Below are positions 42,974 to 51,678 of a stretch of DNA of 64,000 nt, piece after piece. The position numbers and the translations under genes were made by a program. This DNA is from JBAZWV01 sp041660225 (GTDB taxonomy: Bacteria > Patescibacteriota > Patescibacteriia > 2-12-FULL-60-25), in NCBI GenBank assembly GCA_041660225.1, contig JBAZWV010000001.1:248001-312000 (forward strand), written 5' to 3'. The notes below the pieces were generated by a model that ran no database searches, was not told where the DNA came from, and saw only the letters and a program-made list of their open reading frames with translations. Each line of letters starts with the position of its first letter. The stretch's first letter is position 1.

Positions 42974-44164
42974 TTATTTAATGATCTTGATAACGACACC
43001 GGCGCCGACCGTCTTTCCACCTTCACGGATGGAGAAACGCATCTTGTCTTCCATGGCAACCGGAGTGATGAGGGTGACCGTCATGTTGACCGTGTCGCCC
43101 GGGTTCACCATCGCGACGGATTCCGGCAGCTTCACTTCACCCGTCACGTCTGTCGTGCGGATGTAGAATTGCGGCTTGTAACCCGTGAGGAACGGCTTGT
43201 GACGACCGCCTTCTTCCTTGGCGAGGGCGTACACTTCCGCTTCGAACTCGGTGTGCGGGGTGATCGAACCTGGCTTGGCGAGCACCATACCGCGCTCGAC
43301 ATCTTCCTTCTTGATACCGCGAAGGAGGAGACCTGCGTTGTCGCCGGCCATACCTTCGTTCAACTGCTTGTTGAACATTTCGATACCGGTCACGACGGTC
43401 TTGCGGCTTTCACCGAGACCGACAATTTCGATTTCTTCGTTGATCTTGACCATACCGCGCTCGATGCGACCCGTGACGACGGTGCCACGACCTTCGATCG
43501 AGAACACGTCTTCAACCGGCATGAGCAACGGTTTGTCGATTTCGCGGACCGGGTCCGGGATGTATTCGTCGAGAGCCTTCACGAGATCGAGAATCGGCTT
43601 CGAAGCGGCTTCGTCGGACGGGTTCGCGAGCGCCTTGGAGGCGGAACCGCGGATCACCGGCACGTTGTCGCCGTCGTATTCGTATTTCTTCAAAAGATCG
43701 CGAACTTCCTGTTCGACAAGGTCGATCAGTTCCGCGTCATCCACCATGTCCACCTTGTTCAGGAAGACGATGATCGCCGGCACGCCGACTTGGCGGGCGA
43801 GCAAAATGTGTTCGCGGGTCTGCGGCATAGGACCGTCCGCAGCGGACACGACCAAGATTGCACCGTCCATCTGGGCGGCACCCGTGATCATGTTCTTGAT
43901 GTAGTCAGCGTGACCTGGACAGTCGACGTGCGCGTAGTGGCGCTTTTCCGACTCGTACTCCGTGTGAGCCGTGGCAATCGTAATACCGCGGGTCTTGGAT
44001 TCCGGAGCCTTGTCGAGGTCATCAATGCCCTTGGTCTGAGCTTTCTGACCGTGTGCCGCAAGCACCGCGAGGATTGCTGCGGTGGTGGTGGTCTTTCCGT
44101 GGTCGACGTGACCAATGGTCCCGACGTTTACGTGGGGCTTTGAGCGATCAAACATTTCCGCCAT
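42974..44164 (-). CDS. tuf: Elongation factor Tu
   Basis: 396 residues, full length. GTPase domain with GHVDHGKTT, DCPGHADY and NKVDMVDD; domains 2 and 3 intact (GRGTVVTGRIERG; PHTEFEAEVYAL). Delivers aminoacyl-tRNA. It heads the S10 operon here and is separated from rpsL-rpsG-fusA by about 3 kb of small genes. Confidence 0.98.
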   Translation of the reverse strand: MAEMFDRSKPHVNVGTIGHVDHGKTTTTAAILAVLAAHGQKAQTKGIDDLDKAPESKTRGITIATAHTEYESEKRHYAHVDCPGHADYIKNMITGAAQMDGAILVVSAADGPMPQTREHILLARQVGVPAIIVFLNKVDMVDDAELIDLVEQEVRDLLKKYEYDGDNVPVIRGSASKALANPSDEAASKPILDLVKALDEYIPDPVREIDKPLLMPVEDVFSIEGRGTVVTGRIERGMVKINEEIEIVGLGESRKTVVTGIEMFNKQLNEGMAGDNAGLLLRGIKKEDVERGMVLAKPGSITPHTEFEAEVYALAKEEGGRHKPFLTGYKPQFYIRTTDVTGEVKLPESVAMVNPGDTVNMTVTLITPVAMEDKMRFSIREGGKTVGAGVVIKIIK

Positions 44165-44231
44165 AGAGTCTCTTCAATACGTCGGGCCGGTAAAATAGGC
44201 CCTTAAAATTAAGGCTTTTTAAAGCAGGAGG

Positions 44232-44260
44232 ACTATATCAGAAGTAAAAAAAGGGCGCAA
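44232..44260 (-). promoter_or_regulatory. tuf promoter nested in a terminator
   Basis: Minus strand TTGCGC (44260-44255), 17 bp, TATAGT (44237-44232). The -35 box is the 3' arm of the upstream terminator and the spacer is its T-run. The leader of about 60 bases contains a GCCTTAA/TTAAGGGC hairpin. Confidence 0.7.
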
Positions 44261-44296
44261 GACCCATACCAGCGGTAGGATCGTGCGCCTTTTTTT
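44245..44296. terminator. Terminator after the Phd-like gene
   Basis: GGGCGCA (44253-44259) pairs with TGCGCC (44284-44289); inside, TACC/GGTA pairs again. A-run and T-run on opposite sides allow function in both directions. Confidence 0.75.
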
Positions 44297-44313
44297 GGCT
44301 AAAATAGGCCTTT

Positions 44314-44661
44314 TTATCCATCCTTGGACTTGTCTTCTAGGGGCTCCAAATAGAACCGCTCCTCCAATGTCAGATCAGAATCAGTCGGAAGCTCGGCCTG
44401 GAGCGTCTGAATTTGGAGGACGGACTCCTCTGCTCTGGCCCTTGCTTGTTCGGCAATAATCTCTTCGAGCTCGCGCACAGAAGCGTCATCGCCGTTGGCT
44501 TTGAGCTTTGGGGAGGGCTTGTTTGAGGGCGAAGCATCGCCCGTGAGAGCCTCAAATTGCTCGAGCGGCAACACGACCATCGGTTCGCGTCCGGCCACAT
44601 CGGTCACAATCACCGGCATTCCCGTGCGTCGCGCTGTTTCCAAAACACGTTGAAGTGACAT
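44314..44661 (-). CDS. Phd/YefM-like antitoxin-fold protein, no toxin partner
   Basis: 115 residues from the ATG at 44661. Residues 1-40 (VLETARRTGMPVIVTDVAGREPMVVLPLEQFEAL) resemble the Phd/YefM DNA-binding fold. The rest is acidic and helical with a Glu-rich segment. Antitoxins of this family normally precede a small toxin gene, but only a terminator and tuf follow. It may instead be a stand-alone regulator, a type common in CPR genomes. Confidence 0.5.
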   Translation of the reverse strand: MSLQRVLETARRTGMPVIVTDVAGREPMVVLPLEQFEALTGDASPSNKPSPKLKANGDDASVRELEEIIAEQARARAEESVLQIQTLQAELPTDSDLTLEERFYLEPLEDKSKDG

Positions 44662-44702
44662 AGTGAACCCATCTAAGCGGATCGACGGCGAGGGCGCAAG
44701 GA

Positions 44703-44731
44703 TGGACAAAAAACGATATTTTTGTTATATG
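44703..44731 (+). promoter_or_regulatory. Promoter of the lipoprotein gene
   Basis: TGGACA (44703-44708), 17 bp, TATATG (44726-44731). Leader of about 10 bases filled by the SD site. Confidence 0.55.
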
Positions 44732-44747
44732 ACAGGCGGAGGAACAA

Positions 44748-45068
44748 ATGAGAAACATCGTTGCTACGATCTTGTGCTTCGCTCCTTTCATCCTTTCCTG
44801 CGGCGAACCGAAGCGGGAAACGGGAGTGAGCCGCTTGGTCGCGAGAAACAATTCAGAAAAATCCGCCAGCAATCTTCGTATTCTCGACAAGAAGTACATT
44901 GGGGGTGTGGACAACAAGGAAACGATCTATGCCTACGAGTTCCTCGTCATACACGACGATGTCAGGGAAATGACGTGCTGGACGGCGCTTCATCCTGGCG
45001 AAAACGTCACGATGTCCTGCTTCCCCGACGCGCAGCTCGCAGCGATGAAGAAGGAGGCAACAAAATAA
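44748..45068 (+). CDS. Small predicted lipoprotein
   Basis: 106 residues. Signal peptide with lipobox Ile-Leu-Ser-Cys at about residue 18, then a soluble domain of about 85 residues with two further Cys (MTCW and MSCF regions) that could form a disulfide. GGCGGAGG lies 5 bases before the ATG. The mature protein should be anchored to the outer face of the membrane. Family unknown. Confidence 0.75.
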   Translation: MRNIVATILCFAPFILSCGEPKRETGVSRLVARNNSEKSASNLRILDKKYIGGVDNKETIYAYEFLVIHDDVREMTCWTALHPGENVTMSCFPDAQLAAMKKEATK

Positions 45069-45084
45069 AACATCCCTTGCGGGA

Positions 45085-45113
45085 TTGACCGCTCATTCCA
45101 AAAATGGTTTTCT
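45085..45113 (+). promoter_or_regulatory. Promoter of orphan gene 45132
   Basis: TTGACC (45085-45090), 17 bp, TTTTCT (45108-45113), just after the lipoprotein stop. Confidence 0.5.
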
Positions 45114-45131
45114 GCGCAACGGAGGTGAACT

Positions 45132-45581
45132 TTGACCGATGAACCCGACACCCGTGGTCCCACGATTCGCGGGGACCAGCTCCTGAACGCGTTTCGCTTT
45201 CTGGAGCGCTACGGATCCAACGAACATCTCAACTCGCATCCACGTCGACCCGTCAGCGCACTCGTCTTCTCCGACGAGGCGTTTCGCAGGTATGCCGAAA
45301 AGATCGAACATCCTTTCGGTCTGCGCCACTGGATGGGTGAAATCTCCATTCGATCTCACGCCCGGCGCACCATCGAAGCATCGATGAATGAAGTCTCGCG
45401 ACATGAAGCAGCTTTCGTCATCCCGGCGGTTGTGGAAAACGCCATCGAAGAGACGAGCCCCACGGAGCTCGGAGATCTTGGCCTCACCGCCGACGACAAA
45501 ACCGTTCTCGCGGAGGTTCTCCATCGCTTCTTCTGCGCTGTCGCCTGTGGCGAAATCAGCGAAAAAAATCTCGGCTGCTGA
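45132..45581 (+). CDS. Orphan hypothetical protein, TTG start
   Basis: 149 residues. The start is the TTG at 45132, six bases after a GGAGG (45121-45125). The protein is helical and charged, with one Trp and Cys residues only near the C-terminus; no domain recognised. Own promoter and terminator. Confidence 0.75.
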   Translation: MTDEPDTRGPTIRGDQLLNAFRFLERYGSNEHLNSHPRRPVSALVFSDEAFRRYAEKIEHPFGLRHWMGEISIRSHARRTIEASMNEVSRHEAAFVIPAVVENAIEETSPTELGDLGLTADDKTVLAEVLHRFFCAVACGEISEKNLGC

Positions 45582-45601
45582 CACGCGCCGAGCCTGTCTC
45601 T

Positions 45602-45630
45602 ACACGATCCTCACGATCGTGTTTTTTTAT
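45602..45630 (+). terminator. Terminator of gene 45132
   Basis: ACACGATC - CTCAC - GATCGTGT then TTTTTTAT. Confidence 0.85.
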
Positions 45631-46232
45631 TGCTTCTGTTCGATGGATTGACGAAGCCCTTCCGCTTCGCGTTTGCTCGCTTTCAATTCTCCCGCATCTT
45701 CCTCCCCCGCCGCAGCGATGAGTTCGTCGTAAATGTGCTCCGCTTTTTTCACATCATCCACAAACGAATCGCGAAGCTCCGCGTTGCGCGGTTCTTTCAA
45801 CAGTTGCTCCGTACTTTTTACGATCGCATCCGCGTATCCCTGCTTTGCTTCTAGATTTTCTTTGTCATTGAAAAGCAGTTCCTGATACGCCGTACGGGCG
45901 ATCGCATATTTTCCGTTCTCCATCATCTCGCTCGCAATCTGCGCTTGCATGAGCGGATTATCCTTTGCTGCATGGAACGCTTTTTCCATCACGCGATTCA
46001 CGGCAGGTGATGCGTTCTCCCCGTGCTCGCGAAGCACTTCGTGGGCGTAGTCCATAAGACCGGAAGCGTCTTCGCGTTTTTTCATTTCGCTCGAAATCGA
46101 ACTCTGAACGTCCTCATACGACATCTCTGTGAGACGCTTTACATACGAACGAGCCCGGTCGAATACCGAACGTTTCGCTGTTCCTGCCTCACCTTCCGTC
46201 GGATGACCATGAGACTCCATTCCTTTAAGCAT
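45627..46232 (-). CDS. Helical repeat (TPR-like) hypothetical protein
   Basis: 201 residues, almost entirely amphipathic helix. Residues 75-175 look like two or three TPR-type helix pairs (ENGKYAIARTAYQELLFNDKENLEAKQGYADA). Lys/Glu-rich, no membrane segment. Probably a protein-binding scaffold; partner unknown. An alternative ATG lies 4 codons downstream. Confidence 0.7.
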   Translation of the reverse strand: MLKGMESHGHPTEGEAGTAKRSVFDRARSYVKRLTEMSYEDVQSSISSEMKKREDASGLMDYAHEVLREHGENASPAVNRVMEKAFHAAKDNPLMQAQIASEMMENGKYAIARTAYQELLFNDKENLEAKQGYADAIVKSTEQLLKEPRNAELRDSFVDDVKKAEHIYDELIAAAGEEDAGELKASKREAEGLRQSIEQKQ

Positions 46233-46276
46233 ATACTCATAGGGTAAAGGTCCCGCACCCTTGGTGCAACCATCTC

Positions 46277-46305
46277 TTGACGGAAACTCATAAAAATGTT
46301 AAAGA
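46277..46305 (+). promoter_or_regulatory. Promoter of C-rich-loop sRNA
   Basis: TTGACG (46277-46282), 17 bp, TAAAGA (46300-46305). Predicted start at about 46312. Confidence 0.6.
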
Positions 46306-46311
46306 TTTGGC

Positions 46312-46426
46312 GTGGGGAGTGTGACATCTGAGATCTCTATCCCCCCACCCCAGAGGTCTCACCGCCAGTCGCACTCCCCACACTTTCTCCTGACTCCCTG
46401 ACGAATGCGTCAGGGAGTTTCTTTTT
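46312..46426 (+). ncRNA. Candidate sRNA with C-rich apical loop and own terminator
   Basis: About 115 bases with no reading frame. A long helix pairs 46312-46325 with 46368-46381 (14 positions, one G-U). Inside it TGAGATCTCT pairs with AGAGGTCTCA, closing a 13-base loop ATCCCCCCACCCC. A second hairpin ACTCCCTGACG/CGTCAGGGAGT (46393-46418) followed by TTTCTTTTT is a terminator. C-rich loops in other bacterial sRNAs bind G-rich ribosome binding sites. No known family recognised. Confidence 0.65.
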
Positions 46427-46471
46427 ATCCAGAAAAAAAATCCCGACAGCGTGTCGGGGAAAAGTCTGCTC

Positions 46472-47002
46472 TCACGCGGATTCAATGGCTTCTCTGATCC
46501 CTTTGTAGAAAGGATTTTCTCGTTCTGCAATGTTGGGCTGTTTGAGGCCGAGAACCCCTATCATGAGGTCATGGAGTTTCTCCATTTGCTCTCGTGAGAT
46601 CTTCTCGTTTGTCCACGGCGGAAGATGACCCCAGGTCGGATCGGTGACGTCACGACCCAGAAGTTCTTTCGAGAGTGGTCTCGCGGTTTCGTAACGCGGG
46701 ATACCATGAAGATGAAGAAGCGGAAGTGCATTTCCCATCTGCCAGTAATTGAAATGATCGGGACGAAAATCATCTCTCTCGCGAAATTTCGCTTCCGTGT
46801 CGCGCATCAAGACTTTCAACTCATCAAGCTCGTCGATGAGGAGCTCGGACATGAGCCGCACGCCCTCGCGACGGCAGAAGATGATGTAGCAGCCGAGCGT
46901 GTGCTGTTGCCACGAAACTTCGAGTGACCAATGGTCGTACACCTTGAGGACCGCGCCCTTGAACTTCTTGTCAGGATCCCAATGTCGAATGAGCTTTTCC
47001 AT
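46472..47002 (-). CDS. HIT-like family protein
   Basis: 176 residues, start at 47002 preceded by GGAGG. A HIT-like core is seen: LGCYIIFCRREG, a helix with ELLIDELDELKVLM, and FNYWQMGNALPLLHLHGIPRY. The His triad reads L-L-H-L-H-G; the central His that forms the nucleotidyl intermediate and the last His remain, and the first is Leu. HIT proteins hydrolyse or transfer nucleotides (for example Ap4A). The altered triad makes the substrate uncertain. Own promoter TTGCTC - 17 - TGATAT at about 47020. Confidence 0.7.
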   Translation of the reverse strand: MEKLIRHWDPDKKFKGAVLKVYDHWSLEVSWQQHTLGCYIIFCRREGVRLMSELLIDELDELKVLMRDTEAKFRERDDFRPDHFNYWQMGNALPLLHLHGIPRYETARPLSKELLGRDVTDPTWGHLPPWTNEKISREQMEKLHDLMIGVLGLKQPNIAERENPFYKGIREAIESA

Positions 47003-47057
47003 TTTTCCTCCGCGGGAATATCAACATAAAATGAGGGAGGGAGCAAGAAGATGAACA

Positions 47058-47090
47058 AAAAAGATCCGCCGGATGCGGATCTTTTTTTCT
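47058..47090. terminator. fusA terminator
   Basis: AGATCCGC - CGGAT - GCGGATCT flanked by A-run and T-run; works on both strands. Confidence 0.85.
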
Positions 47091-47102
47091 ATTCTTTTCT
47101 CT

Positions 47103-49184
47103 TTACTTCTTTGCGCGTCCTTCGACGATCGCGGCGGTCACGTTCTGGGGAGCTTCGGCGTAGTGCGCGAATTCCATGGAGTATGACGAGCGGCCTTGGG
47201 TCATGGAGCGGAGGCTCGTGGCGTAGCCGAACATTTCGGAGAGCGGGACGAATGCGTCGATGACTTTGGCGCCGGAGCGTTCGGTCATTTCGTTGATCTG
47301 TCCGCGCTTGGAGTTCAAGTCTCCAATGACGTCACCCATGTACTGTTCGGGAGTCACGACTTCGACTTTCATGATCGGTTCGAGGAGCGCGACGCCACCC
47401 TTGCGACAGGCTTCCTGGAAGGCCATCGAGGCGGCGATCTTAAACGCAGCTTCCGACGAGTCGACATCGTGGTACGAACCGTCGAAGACGGTGGCCTTGA
47501 TGTCGATGAGCGGGTATCCGGCGATGACACCGCGCGTCATGGCTTCCTGCACACCCTTGTTGATCGGCGTGATGTATTCGCGCGGAATCACACCACCCTT
47601 GATCTCGTCGACGAATTCATAACCCTTGCCGCGTTCGAGCGGTTCGACGCGGAGCCAACAGTCACCGTACTGACCGCGACCACCGGACTGGCGCACGAAT
47701 TTACCCTGCGCTTCGGCTGAGCTCTTGAGTGATTCTTTGTATGCAACTTGCGGTTTGCCGACGTTCGCTTCGACGTTGAACTCGCGTTTCATGCGGTCGA
47801 CGATGATGTCGAGGTGGAGTTCTCCCATGCCCGCGATGATCGTCTGGAGGGTTTCTTCGTCGGTGCGGACGCGGAACGACGGATCTTCTTCGCCGAGCTT
47901 CTGGAGCGCGACACCCATCTTTTCCTGGTCAGCCTTGGTCTTCGGTTCGATGGCAACGGAAATAACCGGTTCCGGAATCGTGATCGATTCGAGGACGATC
48001 GGATGTTCTTCGTCGCAGAGCGTGTGTCCCGTGAAGGTCGCCTTGAGACCGACGGCCGCGGCGATTTCACCGGCGTACACATGGTCTACGTCTTCGCGCG
48101 CGTTCGAGTGCATGCGCACGATGCGGCTGATGCGTTCGCGTTCACCGGTCGTCGTGTTGTAGACGTATGAACCCGCGGCGAGGTTGCCGGAGTACACGCG
48201 GAAGAACACGAGCTTGCCGACGAACGGATCGGACATGACTTTGAACGCGAGTGCGGAGAACGGTTCTTCGTCGGACGACGGGCGTTCTTCAATCTGCTCT
48301 GGATGGTCCGGGGTGAATCCTTTGATCGCTGGAACATCGAGCGGCGACGGGAGGTAATAGGTCACGGCGTCGAGGAGGAATTGCACGCCCTTGTTCTTGA
48401 GCGCGGAGCCGCACATGATCGGGAACATATCCATCGAGATCACGGCCTTGCGGAGCGCAGCGCGGATTTCTTCGACAGAAAGTTCCGTACCCGCGAGGTA
48501 TTTATTCATCAAATTTTCATCCGTCTCGGACAATGCTTCGAGGAATTCGTTACGCATCATCTTGGCGTTCTCCATCATCTCGGCCGGGACTTCGGACTCT
48601 TCGATCTGCTGACCGAGTTCATCCAAATACATTTCGGCCTTCATGGTGATGAGGTCGATGATGCCTTTGAAGTTTCCTTCGGCACCGATCGGGAGCTGGA
48701 TCGGATACGCGCGTTTGTTGAGACGCGTGCGGATCGACTCGACGTCCTTCATGAAGTCCGCGCCCATGCGGTCGAGCTTGTTCACGAAACAGATGCGCGG
48801 CACTTTGTACTTGTCCGCCTGGCGCCACACGGTTTCGGATTGCGGTTCGACACCGGCAACACCGTCGAACACGGTGACGGCGCCATCGAGCACGCGAAGC
48901 GAACGCTGCACTTCGATGGTGAAGTCGATGTGTCCCGGCGTGTCGATCAAGTTCATGCGATGATCCTTCCAAAAACAGGTCGTCGCGGCGGCCGTGATCG
49001 TGATACCGCGCTCGCGTTCCTGCGCCATCCAGTCCATGGTGGCTTCGCCTTCGTGCACTTCACCGATCTTATGCTTGCGGCCGGTGTAGAACAACACACG
49101 CTCGGAGACGGTCGTCTTTCCAGCGTCGATGTGGGCGATGATCCCGAAGTTACGGGTCTGTTTGATGGAGTATTCGCGGGGCAT
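47103..49184 (-). CDS. fusA: Elongation factor G
   Basis: 693 residues, full length. GTPase motifs AHIDAGKTT, DTPGHIDF and NKLDRMGAD; all five domains present, ending with the domain IV/V segments ITPINKGVQEAMTRGVIAGYP and MFGYATSLRSMTQGRSSY. Drives translocation. Last gene of rpsL-rpsG-fusA; tuf does not follow directly. Confidence 0.98.
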   Translation of the reverse strand: MPREYSIKQTRNFGIIAHIDAGKTTVSERVLFYTGRKHKIGEVHEGEATMDWMAQERERGITITAAATTCFWKDHRMNLIDTPGHIDFTIEVQRSLRVLDGAVTVFDGVAGVEPQSETVWRQADKYKVPRICFVNKLDRMGADFMKDVESIRTRLNKRAYPIQLPIGAEGNFKGIIDLITMKAEMYLDELGQQIEESEVPAEMMENAKMMRNEFLEALSETDENLMNKYLAGTELSVEEIRAALRKAVISMDMFPIMCGSALKNKGVQFLLDAVTYYLPSPLDVPAIKGFTPDHPEQIEERPSSDEEPFSALAFKVMSDPFVGKLVFFRVYSGNLAAGSYVYNTTTGERERISRIVRMHSNAREDVDHVYAGEIAAAVGLKATFTGHTLCDEEHPIVLESITIPEPVISVAIEPKTKADQEKMGVALQKLGEEDPSFRVRTDEETLQTIIAGMGELHLDIIVDRMKREFNVEANVGKPQVAYKESLKSSAEAQGKFVRQSGGRGQYGDCWLRVEPLERGKGYEFVDEIKGGVIPREYITPINKGVQEAMTRGVIAGYPLIDIKATVFDGSYHDVDSSEAAFKIAASMAFQEACRKGGVALLEPIMKVEVVTPEQYMGDVIGDLNSKRGQINEMTERSGAKVIDAFVPLSEMFGYATSLRSMTQGRSSYSMEFAHYAEAPQNVTAAIVEGRAKK

Positions 49185-49214
49185 ATGTGTTAAAAATTGT
49201 TGGAAAAATCAAAA

Positions 49215-49278
49215 TGTCATCCCGACCGTCGCAGAGAGATCTTCACGGCGAAGATTTCTCGACACGCTCGAAATGACA
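49215..49278. repeat. Interspersed palindromic repeat, family A copy 2
   Basis: Ends TGTCATCCCGA (49215-49225) and TCGAAATGACA (49268-49278). It shares the terminal sequences of 4078-4181 with a different, shorter interior. Located between rpsG and fusA inside an operon. Confidence 0.55.
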
Positions 49279-49314
49279 ATTCTGCGGACAGGACCGGAGT
49301 CATCCATAGATGAC

Positions 49315-49782
49315 TTACCGGGCGAAGTGGGCGAAAGCGCGGTTCGCTTCGGCCATGCGCTGCACGTCGAGTTTCTTTTTGACGGCGTCGCCCTGGTTTT
49401 CAGCGGCGGCGAGGAGTTCGGTGGCGAGTTTTTCGGCCATCGGCTTTCCCTTTTTCGAGCGGGCCGCAAGAAGGATCCAGCGGAACGCGAGTTGCAAGCG
49501 GCGTTCGGCGCGAACCTGCATCGGGATCTGATAGTTGGCGCCACCGACGCGCTTCGATTTGACTTCGAGGAGCGGCGAGACGTTGTTGATCGCTTCGGTG
49601 AAGACTTCGAGAGCCGGCTTCTTGGTTTTTTCTTCCATCACTTCGAATGCCGCGTAAACGACTTTTTGAGCCGTCGACTTCTTACCGTCTTTCATGACGT
49701 AGTTCACGAATTTCGAAACGACCGGCGAGTTGTATTTGCCGTCGCTCAAAATCTTTCGTTTGGGAGCTTGTTTGCCGCGCAT
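49315..49782 (-). CDS. rpsG: Ribosomal protein uS7
   Basis: 155 residues, full length. MRGKQAPKRKILSDGKYNSPVVSKFVN and ANYQIPMQVRAERRLQLAFRW are typical. Binds the 16S 3' domain and contacts the E-site tRNA. Confidence 0.97.
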   Translation of the reverse strand: MRGKQAPKRKILSDGKYNSPVVSKFVNYVMKDGKKSTAQKVVYAAFEVMEEKTKKPALEVFTEAINNVSPLLEVKSKRVGGANYQIPMQVRAERRLQLAFRWILLAARSKKGKPMAEKLATELLAAAENQGDAVKKKLDVQRMAEANRAFAHFAR

Positions 49783-49807
49783 AGTCAGTTCAATTCAGAA
49801 TCAGCAA

Positions 49808-50233
49808 TTACTTCCCTGCCTTCGGGCGCTTGTTTCCGTAAAGCGAGCGGCTACGACGACGGCTGGAGACACCCTGTGTGTCGTACACGCCGCGAACGAT
49901 GTGGTAGCGCACACCCGGAAGGTCCTTCACGCGTCCACCGCGGATGAGCACGATGGAGTGTTCCTGGAGGTTGTGTCCTTCGCCCGGAATGTAGGCCGTG
50001 ACTTCCATGCCGTTCGAGAGGCGGATACGCGCAATCTTCCGGAGAGCCGAGTTCGGCTTCTTCGGAGTCATGGTTGTGACCTTGGTGCACACGCCGCGCA
50101 TGAACGCAGCGCCGCGACGGAGGGTCGAGCGCTTGCGGTGAAGCGTGTCGAGACGCGACTGGAGGGCCGGGCTCTTGGACTTGGTCTTGGTGGCGCGACG
50201 CGGGTGGCGAACCAACTGGTTTACGGTAGGCAT
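49808..50233 (-). CDS. rpsL: Ribosomal protein uS12
   Basis: 141 residues. TVNQLVRHPRR, TPKKPNSALRK, GEGHNLQEHSIVLIRGGRVKDLPGVRYH; the residues that control decoding accuracy and streptomycin binding look wild-type. First gene of the str unit. Confidence 0.97.
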   Translation of the reverse strand: MPTVNQLVRHPRRATKTKSKSPALQSRLDTLHRKRSTLRRGAAFMRGVCTKVTTMTPKKPNSALRKIARIRLSNGMEVTAYIPGEGHNLQEHSIVLIRGGRVKDLPGVRYHIVRGVYDTQGVSSRRRSRSLYGNKRPKAGK

Positions 50234-50325
50234 GCGGAAATCAAGGTTTTTTAAGAATGGATGAGGGTCAAAGCCCGGATTTCAACCACGAAATCACGGA
50301 ATCTTTTCCCTGGGAATGTGGCGGA

Positions 50326-50355
50326 AATATAACAGCGAACAGGGGTAACCGTCAA
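50326..50355 (-). promoter_or_regulatory. rpsL promoter
   Basis: Minus strand TTGACG (50355-50350), 18 bp, TATATT (50331-50326). Leader of about 85 bases to the rpsL ATG. Confidence 0.65.
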
Positions 50356-50373
50356 GACCTACCCGTCCCTCCC

Positions 50374-51678
50374 TCATCCGTTCATGCCAAAGCGGATCAA
50401 CGTGAGGGCCCAACCCAGGCCGATGAAGACAAAAAAGCCGTAACGAAGCCAAGAATCTATCTTTTTTTCGAAGATGATCATCGCAGCGGTCAGGAGTCCC
50501 CAGATGACGAGGATATCGAAGACCCCTTGAGTCAAAACCGCACTCCGAAGCGCAACCGTGCCTCCCAAGGCAGCCAAAAGACCCGCCGAAACGGCCATGA
50601 CGGGAGCCCGCAAACGGGCGGAAGCGATGTATTCAAGGAGGATGAGCGCAAGCACGAGCGCGAGGGCCGGCCAGCCAAGAACGAATCCGCCCACGAGCGC
50701 AAAGAGCAGACAGAAATCAGCGATGTCTTTCCGTTCAACGCGTAAGCCTTTCCATGCGAACCATGACAGGAAGACAACGATCGTGAGCACGACGGACAGA
50801 ATATCCAGACCGTTCCAATTCAATCGCAGACCGCGAAGCCCGATCAGGAACCCGGCGATGAATGGCGAAACGATCAGGAGAGATGAGCGTTCGAAGATGC
50901 GACGGAGAAGCGGCATCATGGTCCGCGCATTCAGAGTAAAAAGAATCTTCGCAGCAAGGACGATGCAGAATGCGGCGGCAGAAAAAGAAGCGGCGATCTC
51001 AACTTGATTGCCGATGCCTGCAAAAAAACGATCGGCTTGAAAATTCGACCAATACGAATTCGTGAGCACGACACCGAGCGCACGCGACGCATCGAGCGCG
51101 TGTTGAAGCGGAAGATCGCGTGCAGCTGCGGCGACGAATGCAATCCAACTTTGTGCGAGAAGCGGAACGCATGCGAAGATCCATGCACCGATCCCGAGCA
51201 GAATCGCGCGCGGCGTGTGAAGTCCGCGTCGCGTCGCCATGATACCGACGATGATGGAAAAAACGAGCACGGAGATGCGCACGACGGCTTCCGGCCCGAG
51301 TCCGAGCGGAAGAATGCCACCCGTGATGATGAAGAGACCGAGATCCGTTGGCGCAAGCGCGATTGATCCGCTTCCGTCGTTCCAGATTCCGGACGATGCT
51401 CCCACGGCCGCAATGATGAATGCGAACGGCGAGGCTGATACGATCCCCTGCCACGCATCATCCTGCGCGATCCGTCCGATCACGAATGTCGCTGCGATGA
51501 TTGCGCATACGGCTGCCAAGAATGGAATCGATTGCGCGATGATGACGACGCGAAAAGATGACAGCGGAGCGCGCGTCACGAGATCCGCAAGAAGCGATGC
51601 AACAAGAAGCCCTCCCCACAACATGCCGAGGCTCGACCACCATGACGACAAACCGCTCGAGCGTCTTGAGATAATCAT
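50374..51678 (-). CDS. Polytopic membrane protein of unknown function
   Basis: 434 residues from the ATG at 51678, overlapping the site-2 protease stop by 4 bases (ATGA). About 11-12 membrane segments throughout, with short basic loops. There is no transporter signature I can name. Translational coupling to the protease gene suggests a shared role in the membrane. Confidence 0.7.
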   Translation of the reverse strand: MIISRRSSGLSSWWSSLGMLWGGLLVASLLADLVTRAPLSSFRVVIIAQSIPFLAAVCAIIAATFVIGRIAQDDAWQGIVSASPFAFIIAAVGASSGIWNDGSGSIALAPTDLGLFIITGGILPLGLGPEAVVRISVLVFSIIVGIMATRRGLHTPRAILLGIGAWIFACVPLLAQSWIAFVAAAARDLPLQHALDASRALGVVLTNSYWSNFQADRFFAGIGNQVEIAASFSAAAFCIVLAAKILFTLNARTMMPLLRRIFERSSLLIVSPFIAGFLIGLRGLRLNWNGLDILSVVLTIVVFLSWFAWKGLRVERKDIADFCLLFALVGGFVLGWPALALVLALILLEYIASARLRAPVMAVSAGLLAALGGTVALRSAVLTQGVFDILVIWGLLTAAMIIFEKKIDSWLRYGFFVFIGLGWALTLIRFGMNG

